Shown: in pieces, positions 46,312-56,700 of the stretch
How positions within the stretch are numbered: the first letter of the stretch is position 1
Layout: each line of letters begins with the position of its first letter
Source of the DNA: Giardia muris
Lineage: Eukaryota; Fornicata; Diplomonadida; Hexamitidae
Reading direction: 5' to 3'
Assembly: GCA_006247105.1 (NCBI GenBank)
Contig: CM016928.1
Coordinates: forward strand, 682,001-746,000
Length of the DNA: 64,000 nucleotides
The notes under the pieces: generated by a model
Seen by the model: only the letters and a program-made list of their open reading frames with translations
Database searches by the model: none
Told to the model about the DNA's origin: nothing
Program-made: the position numbers and the translations under genes

Positions 46312-47601
46312 TCACATGTGATGTGCGTAAGCCTTCTTACCATGGTTTCCGGCGGTGGGATTCTTACGTAGGAAGTAAGGGAGGATGTAGCCAGCGTCTC
46401 TTGAGGAGTCGGGGCCCTTGAGATCAGCAGCGAAGTGCGCCTCTCCAGTCGCCTTTGGTCGCCTCTTAACTCCTCTAAGAATGTACTCGGCATTCGGATC
46501 CCGATCGGAGGCGACCGGGATGATGGTACGCTTCCCAGCCTTCCCCAAGTAGTGTTTCGAGACGACGTTTGGTAATTGGAAGATCGTTCCACGTAGATCG
46601 AAGTGTTTGCGGCCCGTGCTCAGTGTGACCTTTCCATCGTCAGCAACGAACATCTTGACACGCATTATCGAGCGGTTACCACAGTTCTCACAGAACTCAC
46701 TATTGACGGCGGGAGTGACGTGCAAACAAGAGGAGCATTTCCCAGCATACCGCTGGATGCTCTTAATGATCCCTCCAGACGAGAGGACACGAAGGCCCAT
46801 CTGCATGGCGGTGTTCTGCATGGAGAAGTCCGAGGTGTGAAGGGCGACGAGGGGACGATTATCTTCGTTTTCGACCCGCTCGATAGCATCCTGGGTGAGG
46901 TTCTCGAGGGTGACCCACCCTCCAGTGTATGGGATGTGCTTATCCTGATTGGTGTCGGACTGTTTGTCATCCTCAGTGTTCCTACAGAGAATCCACCCTT
47001 CATCGGGATCATCATCTTCTGGTTTCGAGGCAATTTCAGGTTCAGTTTTGGGGTGCATGTCCTCAGTATCGGAGGAGAAGAGGAGCTGCTTATATTTCTC
47101 GTACTCCTCCTTCTTCTTCTCCGAGAAGACTTCACCAAGACGTAGGCCGGTCTTGGCTGCTTGGTTGTGGTATTTCTTCACGTCTCCGTGGGTATATAAG
47201 GGCTTTGTACAGGCCGCATGCTTTCCCCGTGTAAAGAGACGCATCGACTCATCCTTGATGGTGGGGGGTTCTCTACGAAGGTGGCCTTCACCCCCATGCG
47301 CTTGGACATCAAGTTCATAAGTCAGTGCTAGTGCCTCAATGTCCTGGCTTGATAAGGCGAGCAAGTCTCCGGTTGCCTTCGCGAAGTGACGGACGCGAGT
47401 GAGAGAGGCCTCGGAGGGGGCGCGCTCCTTCAAGGGGAAAGGTAAGTTGTTCAACCAAAGAAGGGAATCATCATCCTTGACCTCGGCAAGGACCCCGGGC
47501 GTCACGTACGCGCTGACGGCAAGCTCCCAGAAGGGTACGCGCCGGAGCAGTGCGTTCGTGTCGAGGACCACCGAGAGCGCCAGGGGCTCGCCACCATCCA
47601 T
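46312..47601 (-). CDS. NOB1: NOB1-like 20S pre-rRNA endonuclease
   Basis: 429 residues. The N-terminus is a PIN domain ('SVVLDTNALLRR' with the first catalytic Asp, then 'VTPGVLAEVKDDDSLLWLNN' and 'SSQDIEALALTYELDVQ'). A charged linker is followed by 'YTGGWVTLENL' and 'DFSMQNTAMQMGLRVLSSGG', which match the conserved NOB1 centre. A four-Cys zinc ribbon (CSSC ... CENC, about residues 297-316) comes next and the C-terminus is basic. NOB1 makes the last cut that yields the 3' end of 18S rRNA in the 40S precursor. The start at 47601 follows TCTTTTTCAG. A TGTGAAC variant signal overlaps the stop. Divergent from the SF-assemblin-like gene by 20 bp. Confidence 0.92.
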   Translation of the reverse strand: MDGGEPLALSVVLDTNALLRRVPFWELAVSAYVTPGVLAEVKDDDSLLWLNNLPFPLKERAPSEASLTRVRHFAKATGDLLALSSQDIEALALTYELDVQAHGGEGHLRREPPTIKDESMRLFTRGKHAACTKPLYTHGDVKKYHNQAAKTGLRLGEVFSEKKKEEYEKYKQLLFSSDTEDMHPKTEPEIASKPEDDDPDEGWILCRNTEDDKQSDTNQDKHIPYTGGWVTLENLTQDAIERVENEDNRPLVALHTSDFSMQNTAMQMGLRVLSSGGIIKSIQRYAGKCSSCLHVTPAVNSEFCENCGNRSIMRVKMFVADDGKVTLSTGRKHFDLRGTIFQLPNVVSKHYLGKAGKRTIIPVASDRDPNAEYILRGVKRRPKATGEAHFAADLKGPDSSRDAGYILPYFLRKNPTAGNHGKKAYAHHM

Positions 47602-47621
47602 CTGAAAAAGAAGGCGCGAAA
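47602..47621. promoter_or_regulatory. 20-bp divergent promoter
   Basis: Between the NOB1 ATG (47601) and the plus-strand ATG at 47622 lies CTGAAAAAGAAGGCGCGAAA, with an A-rich block near each end. Confidence 0.45.
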
Positions 47622-48419
47622 ATGCAAGCGGAACTCGCAAAAAAAAGTAGGATGTTCACTGTCCGCGCCGACCCGACGAAGGCTCGCCTCAACGTCCTCG
47701 ACTCCCACACCTCCGAGTTTATGGTCGAGTTCGAGCTGGCCTACAACGACCAGAAGCACACACTCGAGTCCCGCCTTCAACTCCTTCACCAGGCAGTCAA
47801 GGACCTTGACATCCTGATCCAGAAGCAGACCCTCCAGCGTGCTGAGGCTACCCAGGCGATGGACAAGATGCTTGACGAATATGTCGCCATGCAGGTCAAT
47901 AGCCTTAACGACCTCATCGAGCAGTACAATGCCGAGGCGCAGGTGCAATTTGATGGTCTCCGCGAGCGTTATGAGAGAGTCCATGCCGGAATCAACGAGC
48001 AGGTCATGCGTCGCCAGCAAGACATCGAGGACTTCAGGCGCGAGTATGGAACCTCGATGGAGGCACTGGCTGAGAAGCTCAACGCCGCTATTGACGATCG
48101 TGAGGGCCGCGTTGAGGGCATCAAGACCAAGTTTGATAAGGACTTCCTCCGCCTCGTTGAGGCCATCGAGTCCTCCAAGCGCTCCTATCACTCTGTTATC
48201 GCCTCTTACAAGGAGGAGATCAAGGCCCTCGTCGATCGTCACAAGCGCAGCCTCTTCGAGTGCCGCGAGTCAATTATCACCGGGTTCGGAGACCTCAACC
48301 GTGCTATCGAGGAGGAGCGCACGGAGTACGCCGAGAACGTCGCAATGCTCACCCGCGAGCTCGAGACCGTTATGAGGTATCTCGAGAGGAACATCTTCGC
48401 CGGAACTGGTGTCCTTTAA
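47622..48419 (+). CDS. Striated-fibre-assemblin/giardin-like coiled-coil protein
   Basis: 265 residues, almost entirely coiled coil after a short head. The order of a head, then 'FMVEFELAYNDQKHTLESRL' and 'AVKDLDILIQKQTLQRAE', and a rod with repeated Glu/Arg-rich segments matches SF-assemblins (beta/delta-giardin and SALP-1) of the microribbons and ventral disc in Giardia. It should assemble into filaments along microtubules. Length (about 260-290) fits. A second ATG at 47652, directly after eight A residues (GCAAAAAAAAGTAGG), would give 255 residues and may be the real start. Confidence 0.65.
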   Translation: MQAELAKKSRMFTVRADPTKARLNVLDSHTSEFMVEFELAYNDQKHTLESRLQLLHQAVKDLDILIQKQTLQRAEATQAMDKMLDEYVAMQVNSLNDLIEQYNAEAQVQFDGLRERYERVHAGINEQVMRRQQDIEDFRREYGTSMEALAEKLNAAIDDREGRVEGIKTKFDKDFLRLVEAIESSKRSYHSVIASYKEEIKALVDRHKRSLFECRESIITGFGDLNRAIEEERTEYAENVAMLTRELETVMRYLERNIFAGTGVL

Positions 48420-48540
48420 CCTCATCTCTCCTCTTCCTTGTGAATACTTACTCCAGGATCCGTGGTTCTCTGATCCCGCTCCTTAGTCCGTCTAGACTTG
48501 GCTGCATGTGTATCTGTATCCGAATTTCCCACGAAAAACA

Positions 48541-50724
48541 ATGGCAGTGCGCCCAGGCTTGGCCACGGATGCGATCTACGGACGTGGGAGGACGACCCAG
48601 CCGGACCTGACAGATGCGGAACGCCGTCGTGCGCGTGCGATTGAAGAGTCGACGGCCGATGGCCCAATTTACAAACCTCGTGTCAACTCTGCGGGGACCG
48701 ACGATACGAACTTCACGAGCGTCCACGACGTTGACATCGCGGCGCTCTCGAAGTTCTGGATCACCCTCGGGATCCCTCCTGCGGAACGGGATTATGCGTA
48801 TGCCGTGCAACGCAAGGATACCCCAGTCCTTGACGCTTACATCGACCGGCTCGCAACCCTCGTCCATTACAAGTCGATCTATAAGACGCTCATGGCCGAG
48901 CGGGAGCGTTGCAAGGAGCGTCTCCGAACTGGAATTCAAGGCCAGCAAAGTTCTAGGCATGACCTTTCCGTCCAACTCCTTACCCTCCGTAACCTGACGC
49001 TCCGGCTTTTCAGCGTCGTCCGTGCGGCACGTCAGATCTGTCAGAAGCCGGTCCTCTTCCCCTCGATGCGTCTGGCCCCGAAGATGGGTGCTCCGATGAC
49101 CGACGACTGGATCACCTTCGTCCGCGATGAGGTCTTCATGAATAGCGAGACCGCTGAGCTCCTTTTCATCGTGCTTAAGTTCTTCGAGTCCGCCGCCCCC
49201 TCCGCCATAAACACGTTCGTCGAGGACTTCTTCATCAACGCCACTCGGCATGCAAAGCTTCTCTTCGGCAAGCACCTTCTCGTTGAGTCATCCGCACACA
49301 AGGATAACTACCTCGTCTCCTCGCAAGCCGGAGACGAGCTCGTCGAGCTCTCCCAGCACAGTAGAAACCTCACCGAGGGTGAGACCGCCTTGCATCTCCT
49401 TCTTGGGATCGATTTCGAGGTCCAGTTTCGAGACTCGGACCTTCCATCTCGCTGGCTCGCGCTCCTGAACAAGCGAAGTGGCGCTTCGTTCGTTGATCGT
49501 CAAGCAGAGGCGCTCGAAGACGAGCCCGCCACCCTTCTTCCCGAGGAGGCCTGGGATATGGTGAAGTGCGAAGCCCTCTTGCGCGAGAGATTCGTCATCC
49601 ACTCCCAGTCTCTCGAGAAGCAGGGCCAAAAGGTCGTCACGGTGCCTGTGGCCACGTCGTCCTGGAACACTCCCGAAACTTACCTCATCCCCAAGGATAC
49701 GCGTAGCGTTCAGCCCACCCCCGATCCCATGCAATCTCATGAGGATGTGTCGAAGAACGACGGGAGAGGTAGGATGATGCGTGAACCCTCAGCCCCACAT
49801 TCTCTTATCGAGCCTTCGACCATATCCGCCCTCGACCCAGGAGTCAACACACCTCACGATAGCTCCTTCCCTGATAATCCGTATGAGGCGTCAGGGACTC
49901 CTCTCATTAATTCCCACCGTCAGCTTGGAACTGTCATTCGCAATACGACGCCAGACGTTTCTATCACGTTGAATCAGCCAAGCGTCATCTCAGAGTATAC
50001 GGAGGGTGCCTCGATGCGCGGACGCCAGGTGCGTGGTGAGAACGAGATAGTCTTTGCCCCTGACAATGGGGTGAGCTTGATTGAGGAGTCAGCACCGACC
50101 GAATGGGTTCCGAAACAATGTCGTGACCGTGAGAGGACGGACGACACGCTGGGACGTCTACTCTCTCCAACGAACGTTTCTGAAATCGAGCCATCAGCCA
50201 CACGAGATAATATGGCCATCAGTGAGTTGACTGGGAGCCGTGACAAGAAGAAGGCCAAGCGTGCGGATTCGAAGCCTAAGAAGGCGAAGAAGACCAAAGA
50301 GTCGACAGTGCCCGAGGAGAAGCCACCCTCTCCACCTCCCGAGGTCCTGCGGGTGGCGAATGACCCCGTCTCGATCCTGGGCGACCCTTCGCTCCTTACT
50401 GGTTGCACTACACTCGCACCTCCGGAATCCGATTGTAGTCGCTTGTCAGGGCCATCCGTCCCGCTTTCGACGTCAGCAGATCTTGGAGATCCGAATCCTT
50501 CGGCGACAAACGAGCCAGTCTTCGTCCTTTGCGACCCATCAGCCTTCACACATGAAGGAAGCGACCCTGCGACGCAGGTCAACTCCGAGGCGTCGGTTAA
50601 GGATGCCCCGGCACCTCTCAAGGCGTACGAGCGAGTCAAGAAGGAGGGTGCTTCACGCGAGAGGGTCTTCATGATGACAGACGACATCAATGGGTCTGCG
50701 TTCAGTGACAGTATGACGATCTGA
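48541..50724 (+). CDS. Large hypothetical protein with disordered C-terminal half
   Basis: 727 residues. Residues about 1-310 form a helical domain ('DTPVLDAYIDRLATLVHYK', 'ESAAPSAINTFVEDFFINA', 'KHLLVESSAHKDNYLVSSQA'). The second half is polar, Ser/Pro/Glu-rich and probably disordered, with a Lys-rich patch near residue 580 (KKKAKRADSKPKKAKKTK). Not recognised. The ATG at 48541 follows CACGAAAAACA. An AGTAAAC signal lies 30 bp after the stop. Confidence 0.7.
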   Translation: MAVRPGLATDAIYGRGRTTQPDLTDAERRRARAIEESTADGPIYKPRVNSAGTDDTNFTSVHDVDIAALSKFWITLGIPPAERDYAYAVQRKDTPVLDAYIDRLATLVHYKSIYKTLMAERERCKERLRTGIQGQQSSRHDLSVQLLTLRNLTLRLFSVVRAARQICQKPVLFPSMRLAPKMGAPMTDDWITFVRDEVFMNSETAELLFIVLKFFESAAPSAINTFVEDFFINATRHAKLLFGKHLLVESSAHKDNYLVSSQAGDELVELSQHSRNLTEGETALHLLLGIDFEVQFRDSDLPSRWLALLNKRSGASFVDRQAEALEDEPATLLPEEAWDMVKCEALLRERFVIHSQSLEKQGQKVVTVPVATSSWNTPETYLIPKDTRSVQPTPDPMQSHEDVSKNDGRGRMMREPSAPHSLIEPSTISALDPGVNTPHDSSFPDNPYEASGTPLINSHRQLGTVIRNTTPDVSITLNQPSVISEYTEGASMRGRQVRGENEIVFAPDNGVSLIEESAPTEWVPKQCRDRERTDDTLGRLLSPTNVSEIEPSATRDNMAISELTGSRDKKKAKRADSKPKKAKKTKESTVPEEKPPSPPPEVLRVANDPVSILGDPSLLTGCTTLAPPESDCSRLSGPSVPLSTSADLGDPNPSATNEPVFVLCDPSAFTHEGSDPATQVNSEASVKDAPAPLKAYERVKKEGASRERVFMMTDDINGSAFSDSMTI

Positions 50725-50754
50725 GCCTGATCATGAGGTCATGGGAGGTTGGAG

Positions 50755-50761
50755 AGTAAAC
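50755..50761 (+). terminator. AGTAAAC polyadenylation signal, left arm of a palindrome
   Basis: A perfect signal for the plus-strand 727-aa gene, 30 bp after its stop. With 50767-50773 it forms an inverted repeat. Confidence 0.65.
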
Positions 50762-50766
50762 GGTTT

Positions 50767-50773
50767 GTTTACT
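50767..50773 (-). terminator. AGTAAAC polyadenylation signal for the dynein gene
   Basis: A perfect signal on the minus strand, 9 bp after the dynein TAG. With the plus-strand signal 5 bp away it makes a mirror pair serving two convergent genes. Confidence 0.7.
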
Positions 50774-50782
50774 GGCACTAAC

Positions 50783-53700
50783 CTAGTCACCCAAATTGAG
50801 AAGAATGGCCGCTCCACGCTTCACCCACTTTGCGGGCTTATCATAACCACTATGAAGCCAAATGTTGATGACGAACGATGGCTGCTCACGAGAACCCGTT
50901 CGGATGGGGTAGTAGTAGCAAGGACATTCATAGAAGACTTGCTGGAACTTGGCTGGTTTCTTCTTTGCCTCCTGTGGCTTAAATCTGATTACTGGTAAAG
51001 GAACGTACAAGTCCATCAGACGGGGTTCTTTGAGATATCCAGTATCAAGGTCCCAGTTAGCCCCTTCGAGATAGCAATCGTGTGCGTAAAACCCATCGCC
51101 AAAGGCTGGGACGCTCTTGTCGTCGATGTCACGTTGTGGGTCAAGATAACGGGTGACATGGAAACCCCATTCGAGCTGGTCGATCGCCATGGCCATCTTC
51201 CTTGATGCTTGCTGCTGAAGAGCGGTCAGAAACGCCGTTGGTAGCGATAGCCCTCCAAGCCAATAGCTCTTGAGAGAACCGGCGTTAGTCCAGCGTTGCA
51301 ACTGCCCAATCCTCTGAGTGAAATCACGAGACCAAGGAGCAAGGGACTTGGTACTCTTATAGAAAGCACCCCAAGAGGCTGGGACACGACCGAGCTGAAG
51401 GTCCGCCATAATACCATCAAGATACGTGGACATTATAGCAAGTCCCCGAATACCCTTCTGTAGGTTGAGAAGGTCTGAGCTGATGGTATCTCGTAGTTTC
51501 ATATGCCTTTCGGCCTCTTGAAGAAGAACAGCCTTGAGTGGTGCCGTCTGGTCGTTGATGTCTGTAATCGGCGGAGGTAGGTTTGTCAAGGGTGCAGGTA
51601 AGCTATGAATGATGTCCTGGGCAAGCTTGATGATACGTTCATCTTTAGCACTAAGAGCACTTCCAGAAGTCGCGTCCTTCTTCTCCCCGTCATCATCATC
51701 CTCATCGTCTTTCTTCTTCTTCTGCTCCTTCTTCTTCCTATCGTCAGTAGTCTCCGCCCCGAGATCTGCTGGTTGGATATTGAGTAGGGTCTCGACAAGT
51801 AACAAGGCCTCTGATTTCCGTGATGAGACCTCGCTATTGCTGTGCTGCCCGAAGACCGCGGCCGAATCGACCTGCGGCAACGTCTCGACATAGGCTCTAT
51901 ATTCCTGGAGCGATCCCCGCGGAGGAATGAGGTACTCCGTCAAGGGTGGAGCCAGCTGATAACCCTCACGCCGTACGGCCGCAGGACAGAGGATGTGATC
52001 GATGTACGTGTTGAGTACGCGCCGATCCAGGTCATCAATGACACGTCCACCATACGTAATCTCGGCGATCAGGTACTTGAGCGCGCTCCACGGGATCGAG
52101 TCGTAGAGCTGCAAGTACATCGATAGAAGCTCGACGGCCGTCTCATAATCCGACTGGGAGAACTGGTATTGAATGTTGTACCCGAGAGAGCCGAACTTCT
52201 TCCGCTCGACCAGCTGCGTATGGAAGAACGAGATGCCAAAGAGGAGCTTCCGATACGCGTCATCCTTCTCGTCAGGGGTAAGACTGAAGAGGTCATCCCT
52301 ATGGTCTTCGGTTGGGGCGTCACGGATGTTGTCCCGAACCTGCAGGCGTTCAAGAATCTGCTTATCTACGTACGTATAAAGCTGCTGAAGGTTGGCCCTA
52401 ACCCCAGATGGCGCCTCGGTCGTGATCTTGATGCATGTCTGTAGAACCCCGATGGGGAAGGCATTGCTGGGATCCGACGAGATCCATAGACGGAATTCCT
52501 TGTGCGGTGACACCTGTTGTAGCTCCTCAACAAGCTGCTCGAGCACAGGGAAGAAGCTAGGGGTGAGATGGACGTTTGCCAGCAAGATCCAGCGTCCATC
52601 CTTCATTGCCCGTCGCACAGCATTGACAGCGATCTCCTGTTGCCCTTGACCAAGCGAGATCTGGTCGAGACGATCACCCCTCCCACAAGACCTAGCGAAA
52701 GCGATGAGTTGCGAGGTTGGATCCGCACCCTGCGAAAGGATGAAGAGAAGAGGCACGGTAGCTGAGGAATCTAGAAGGGCAAGGTTCAAATCGAAGGGTG
52801 GTGGACTGATGTATTGAGGCCCTATATTTGCCGCAACGAAGCTATAGATAGCATTTAGAAGCCGGTCTGGACGGAAGCATCGAAGGATGAGCATCCGTTC
52901 GAGGTCGTTAAGAGAGGTATCCCAATCACCAATCAAGGGAGCCTTTTCTGGGGTATCATGGACATAGTAGCTCGAATACCAGTCCTTGAGCCTTTGCTCG
53001 ATGCTAGGGACCAGGTTTGCAAAGGCTGGAAGCCTGTCCAGCACGCATAACGAATCCCACATCACATCACTAATCCAGGTCGGATCTGGGTTGGAGGGCT
53101 GCTGGGACTTGTCAAAGATCTGCCCTCCCTTGAGAAGGAATGCATACTCCTCCAGGTTAAGCCGGTTATTGCTCTCCAAGATCTTAGCGCACATGTGCAA
53201 GGAAAGAAGGACCTTGTGACGGGTGAACAGGCCTCTGCAACAGTACTTATAGACCGAGTACGTATGGTAGTCGTTTAGGAGGCGAATGCGCGTACTGACG
53301 TCGTCATGCTTCTGACTGCTATCGACGCTTGCCAAGAATAGCTTCATATATGCATCAAGACTAAATTGGTACATTGAGTCGACGGCGCCGAGGTCCTCGA
53401 GGACGAAATAGAGCAAGGAAGCACGCTCGCTCACTGGCTGATAAGCACGACGTGCCATATCGATCTTACGCTCAGTGACCGCGGAAACTTCAAGCTGCTT
53501 CGTGATATCTGCAGACGTGACCTTGGACGTTTCTAGAGTGGCTATGAGCTCTTCATCATCAAGAAGGCTTCCGGAGGACGTTGCCAGAAGGCGAAGGATC
53601 TCATCCTCGAGGAACTGGAGCTTGACACGCATGCTGGCAGTGTTCAGGACGAGCTTGTTCTTCGACTCCTCCAGATCCGGACGTTCCTTCGAGACGACAG

Positions 53701-56700
53701 CACCAAGCAGCTGGTCCGTCAAGCCCTCCTTGATGATAGTGAAGTTGATGATGCAAGTGCGAGCATAGACCTCGGGCGTGTATGAGGGGTTGGGCAAGCG
53801 CGTCGACACGAAGATCCTGAAATTGTCATTCCACTCGATTTCCTTATCGCGAATCCGAATGAGCTTACGGCCCTGTCGTTTGATGAACTCCTTTCTGATG
53901 ATGACGTCAAGGGAGGGGTCGATCTGTTCCCCAACGTCCTCGACGAGGACCGGGGTTCCGTATTGAATGCACATCTCGATCTGCTTGATCGCGTCGGCAT
54001 CCTTTGCGTTAATGACCTTGAGACGCTCGTCCGGATTATCCGTCTTCGGTCGTTCTTTGGGCTTCGTGGCCAAATCAACGTTCAACCCGCCCTCTTCTGG
54101 CTGATCCTCGTCCGTACAAATGACATTCGTCTGGCTATATTGGGGGGCTTCAATGAAGAGACGCTTGATCCACCTCGTGGCCTGCCGTTGCGGATCTATG
54201 ATCAATGGAGTCCGATTACTGGTCGTGATGAGGATCCCGTTCTCGGCGCTGAAGTTATCTTTGGGAAGTCCCAGAAGGCTCCATTGATAGATAAGGGCTT
54301 GGCCCGCGAGGAACTCTGCGACGCTGTACTTCTCGGATGGAGTACACGGGATTTCCCACATATTAACGGCATTGACCCATTCGGAGACAACAGATGACCG
54401 GAACTTGCCCGTAAGGCTACCAGCATAGGAGATGAAGGCGGCGGCCGTGAGACAATCACCAGGAAGCGAGGAGAGGTCAAATGTTAACGAACAAATCTTA
54501 TTCGTCCACCGCTCCTTCTCACCAGCCAGACCACTGATCAGCTTCTCGGCACGGCTGAGCTTAAGAGCCAACTCCTCGGCAAGTCCACGTAGACGATCAC
54601 GTTCGGCAACTGCTTGAGCATGCTCACTCTTTAGCTTCTCAACAGCGGCGGCGATTCGTGCCAGTTCGTCCTGAGCAGCCTTAAGTGCCGCCTGCTTTTC
54701 GGCCAACCTGTTCTTTGCGTCTTCAAGAGCGTCCTGTTTAGGCTTGACGACCTTAAAGACACACGCATATTCATAGACGGCACGCACCCAAAGACACAAG
54801 GACTTCCCGGCCACGGAGACACGCCCAATGGCATCGACAGTGTAGTTCTTGTCCATATAGTACCGTTTGACCTTCTTCAGCATCGATTCTGGGATATTGT
54901 TGACGTCGTAGTTGATGAGCTTTTCAAGGAACTGTCCTTCGCCCATAACAACCTTGGCGCTCTTATAATCAGTATCTCGGTTCAAGAGGGTCATGACTCC
55001 AGCCAGGACGAGCTTGACTAGGTCGGGGGGCTGAGTGAACGAGCGGATCTCATAAATATCCTTCGAGTCGAGGGCTTCAAGAGCGCGCTGAGCCGCCTCG
55101 AGGGCCGGAGTGGCCTCGTCCAAGTCCCGCTGAGCCTCCTTCATCTGGCCCATCAGGACCTCCTGCTCCTTCATCAGCTTCTCGGAGTCGATGGTGATGA
55201 GCCGTTGCTTCTCATCGATCTCCCGCTGTTGGACGGCGATGTTGGCCAGGAGGTTCTCGCAATTTTCTTGAGATTCGAGGACGACTACCTTCGTCGTCTC
55301 TAGTTCCTTTCGCATCTCTTCGACGGTCCGTCGGGTCTCCATGAGCTTGTTGATTCCTCCCTTGAGCTTATCGATGTCGCTTGTGATCCTACGTCGTTGA
55401 CCAAGAAGAATATCACGATAGAGACGTACCAGCATCAAGTAACCAGCAGGTGTTACATAGACCTTCCGCCTTGAGGCCATCTCCATCTCCAAAGCCGTCT
55501 TATGAGAGACGTCATGAACCATGACGAAGGCCTTAGCGAGCTTCTGTCGTAAAGAAAGACGGACCGCCTCGGATGAGGATGGGGGTCCAGTCGTCTCACG
55601 CGGACCACTTGACGTCGTCAATGACACCTCTGGATTAACGATGTTCCCTTCCTCGTCGATCTCGAGGGTACGAGGCATCGTCTCGAAGTCCGTAAGCTCC
55701 TTGAACTCCGAGAGGAAATGTAGTGCCACCTCTTCTAATGCCGAGACTGGCCAGTCTCCAAAAAGGTCCAAGGTGCATGAGCCGACGAGTGACGGGAACA
55801 TCCTCAAACGACGTCGAAAGACCTCTCCCGATGGCGAAAAGGCCAGCACGATGTGTAAATTGATCTTTGAGCGGCGCAATAGCATCTGGTAGCAATTATC
55901 CATCGTCTCGGCAAGGCCAAATTGCTTGCAGACGGGTGATAGAGCATCTCGGATCTGCGAGAGCTCATCCTGGCTAAAAAGTCCAGGGATCTCTCCCGAC
56001 GAAAGGATGGAATTGATGTCTTCTAGAAAGGCTTCATCAGGGATCTGTTGATCCGTCAGAAGGAAGCAAATCGCCTGGTTATCAACGCCAGTCGCCATGA
56101 ACAGCTTCTTCATATCCTCTCGGAACTGTGGAACCCCATAGTTCTTAGCCATGTCGATGGTGAAAACCGTTTGTCTCTGTAAAAAGGCGGCGAGACGAGT
56201 CAAGGAAGAACGCCCGGAACCTCCAGAACCGATGAGTAATGCATGTCCGGAGGGCGATGAGAGGATGCGAGCAATACGACAGCAGTGGTCAATAGCATCT
56301 CCGAAGAGGACGAGGTTCATCGTGGCGGAGCCGGAGTTGTTATATTCACGAAGCCTGTCCTCCATGAAGGACTTCAAGGTCTCCTTGCTCGTGATCTCTT
56401 GGAAGACACCAACCTCCGTATCCGGTTCCTGTCCGTTCGGAATGGTCGTCACCCACTTTGTCTCAAGGAAATCGACGAACAGGGGCGGCTGCTTGTCAAC
56501 AAAGACGCGATTGATGGTCGTATTGAAGTGCGAGCCGAGCTTGGCTGCAATGAGGTCGACAAACCATTGGCGATCGGCCTCGATGAGACGGTCGTAATAG
56601 ACACGCAAAGATTCGTGTGCCCAAAGCCTGATGATGCTCTCCTGGTTGGTCTGCTGCTGTGGATCTGCTTTCATGATGCTCAAGAAGAACTTGGATAAGT

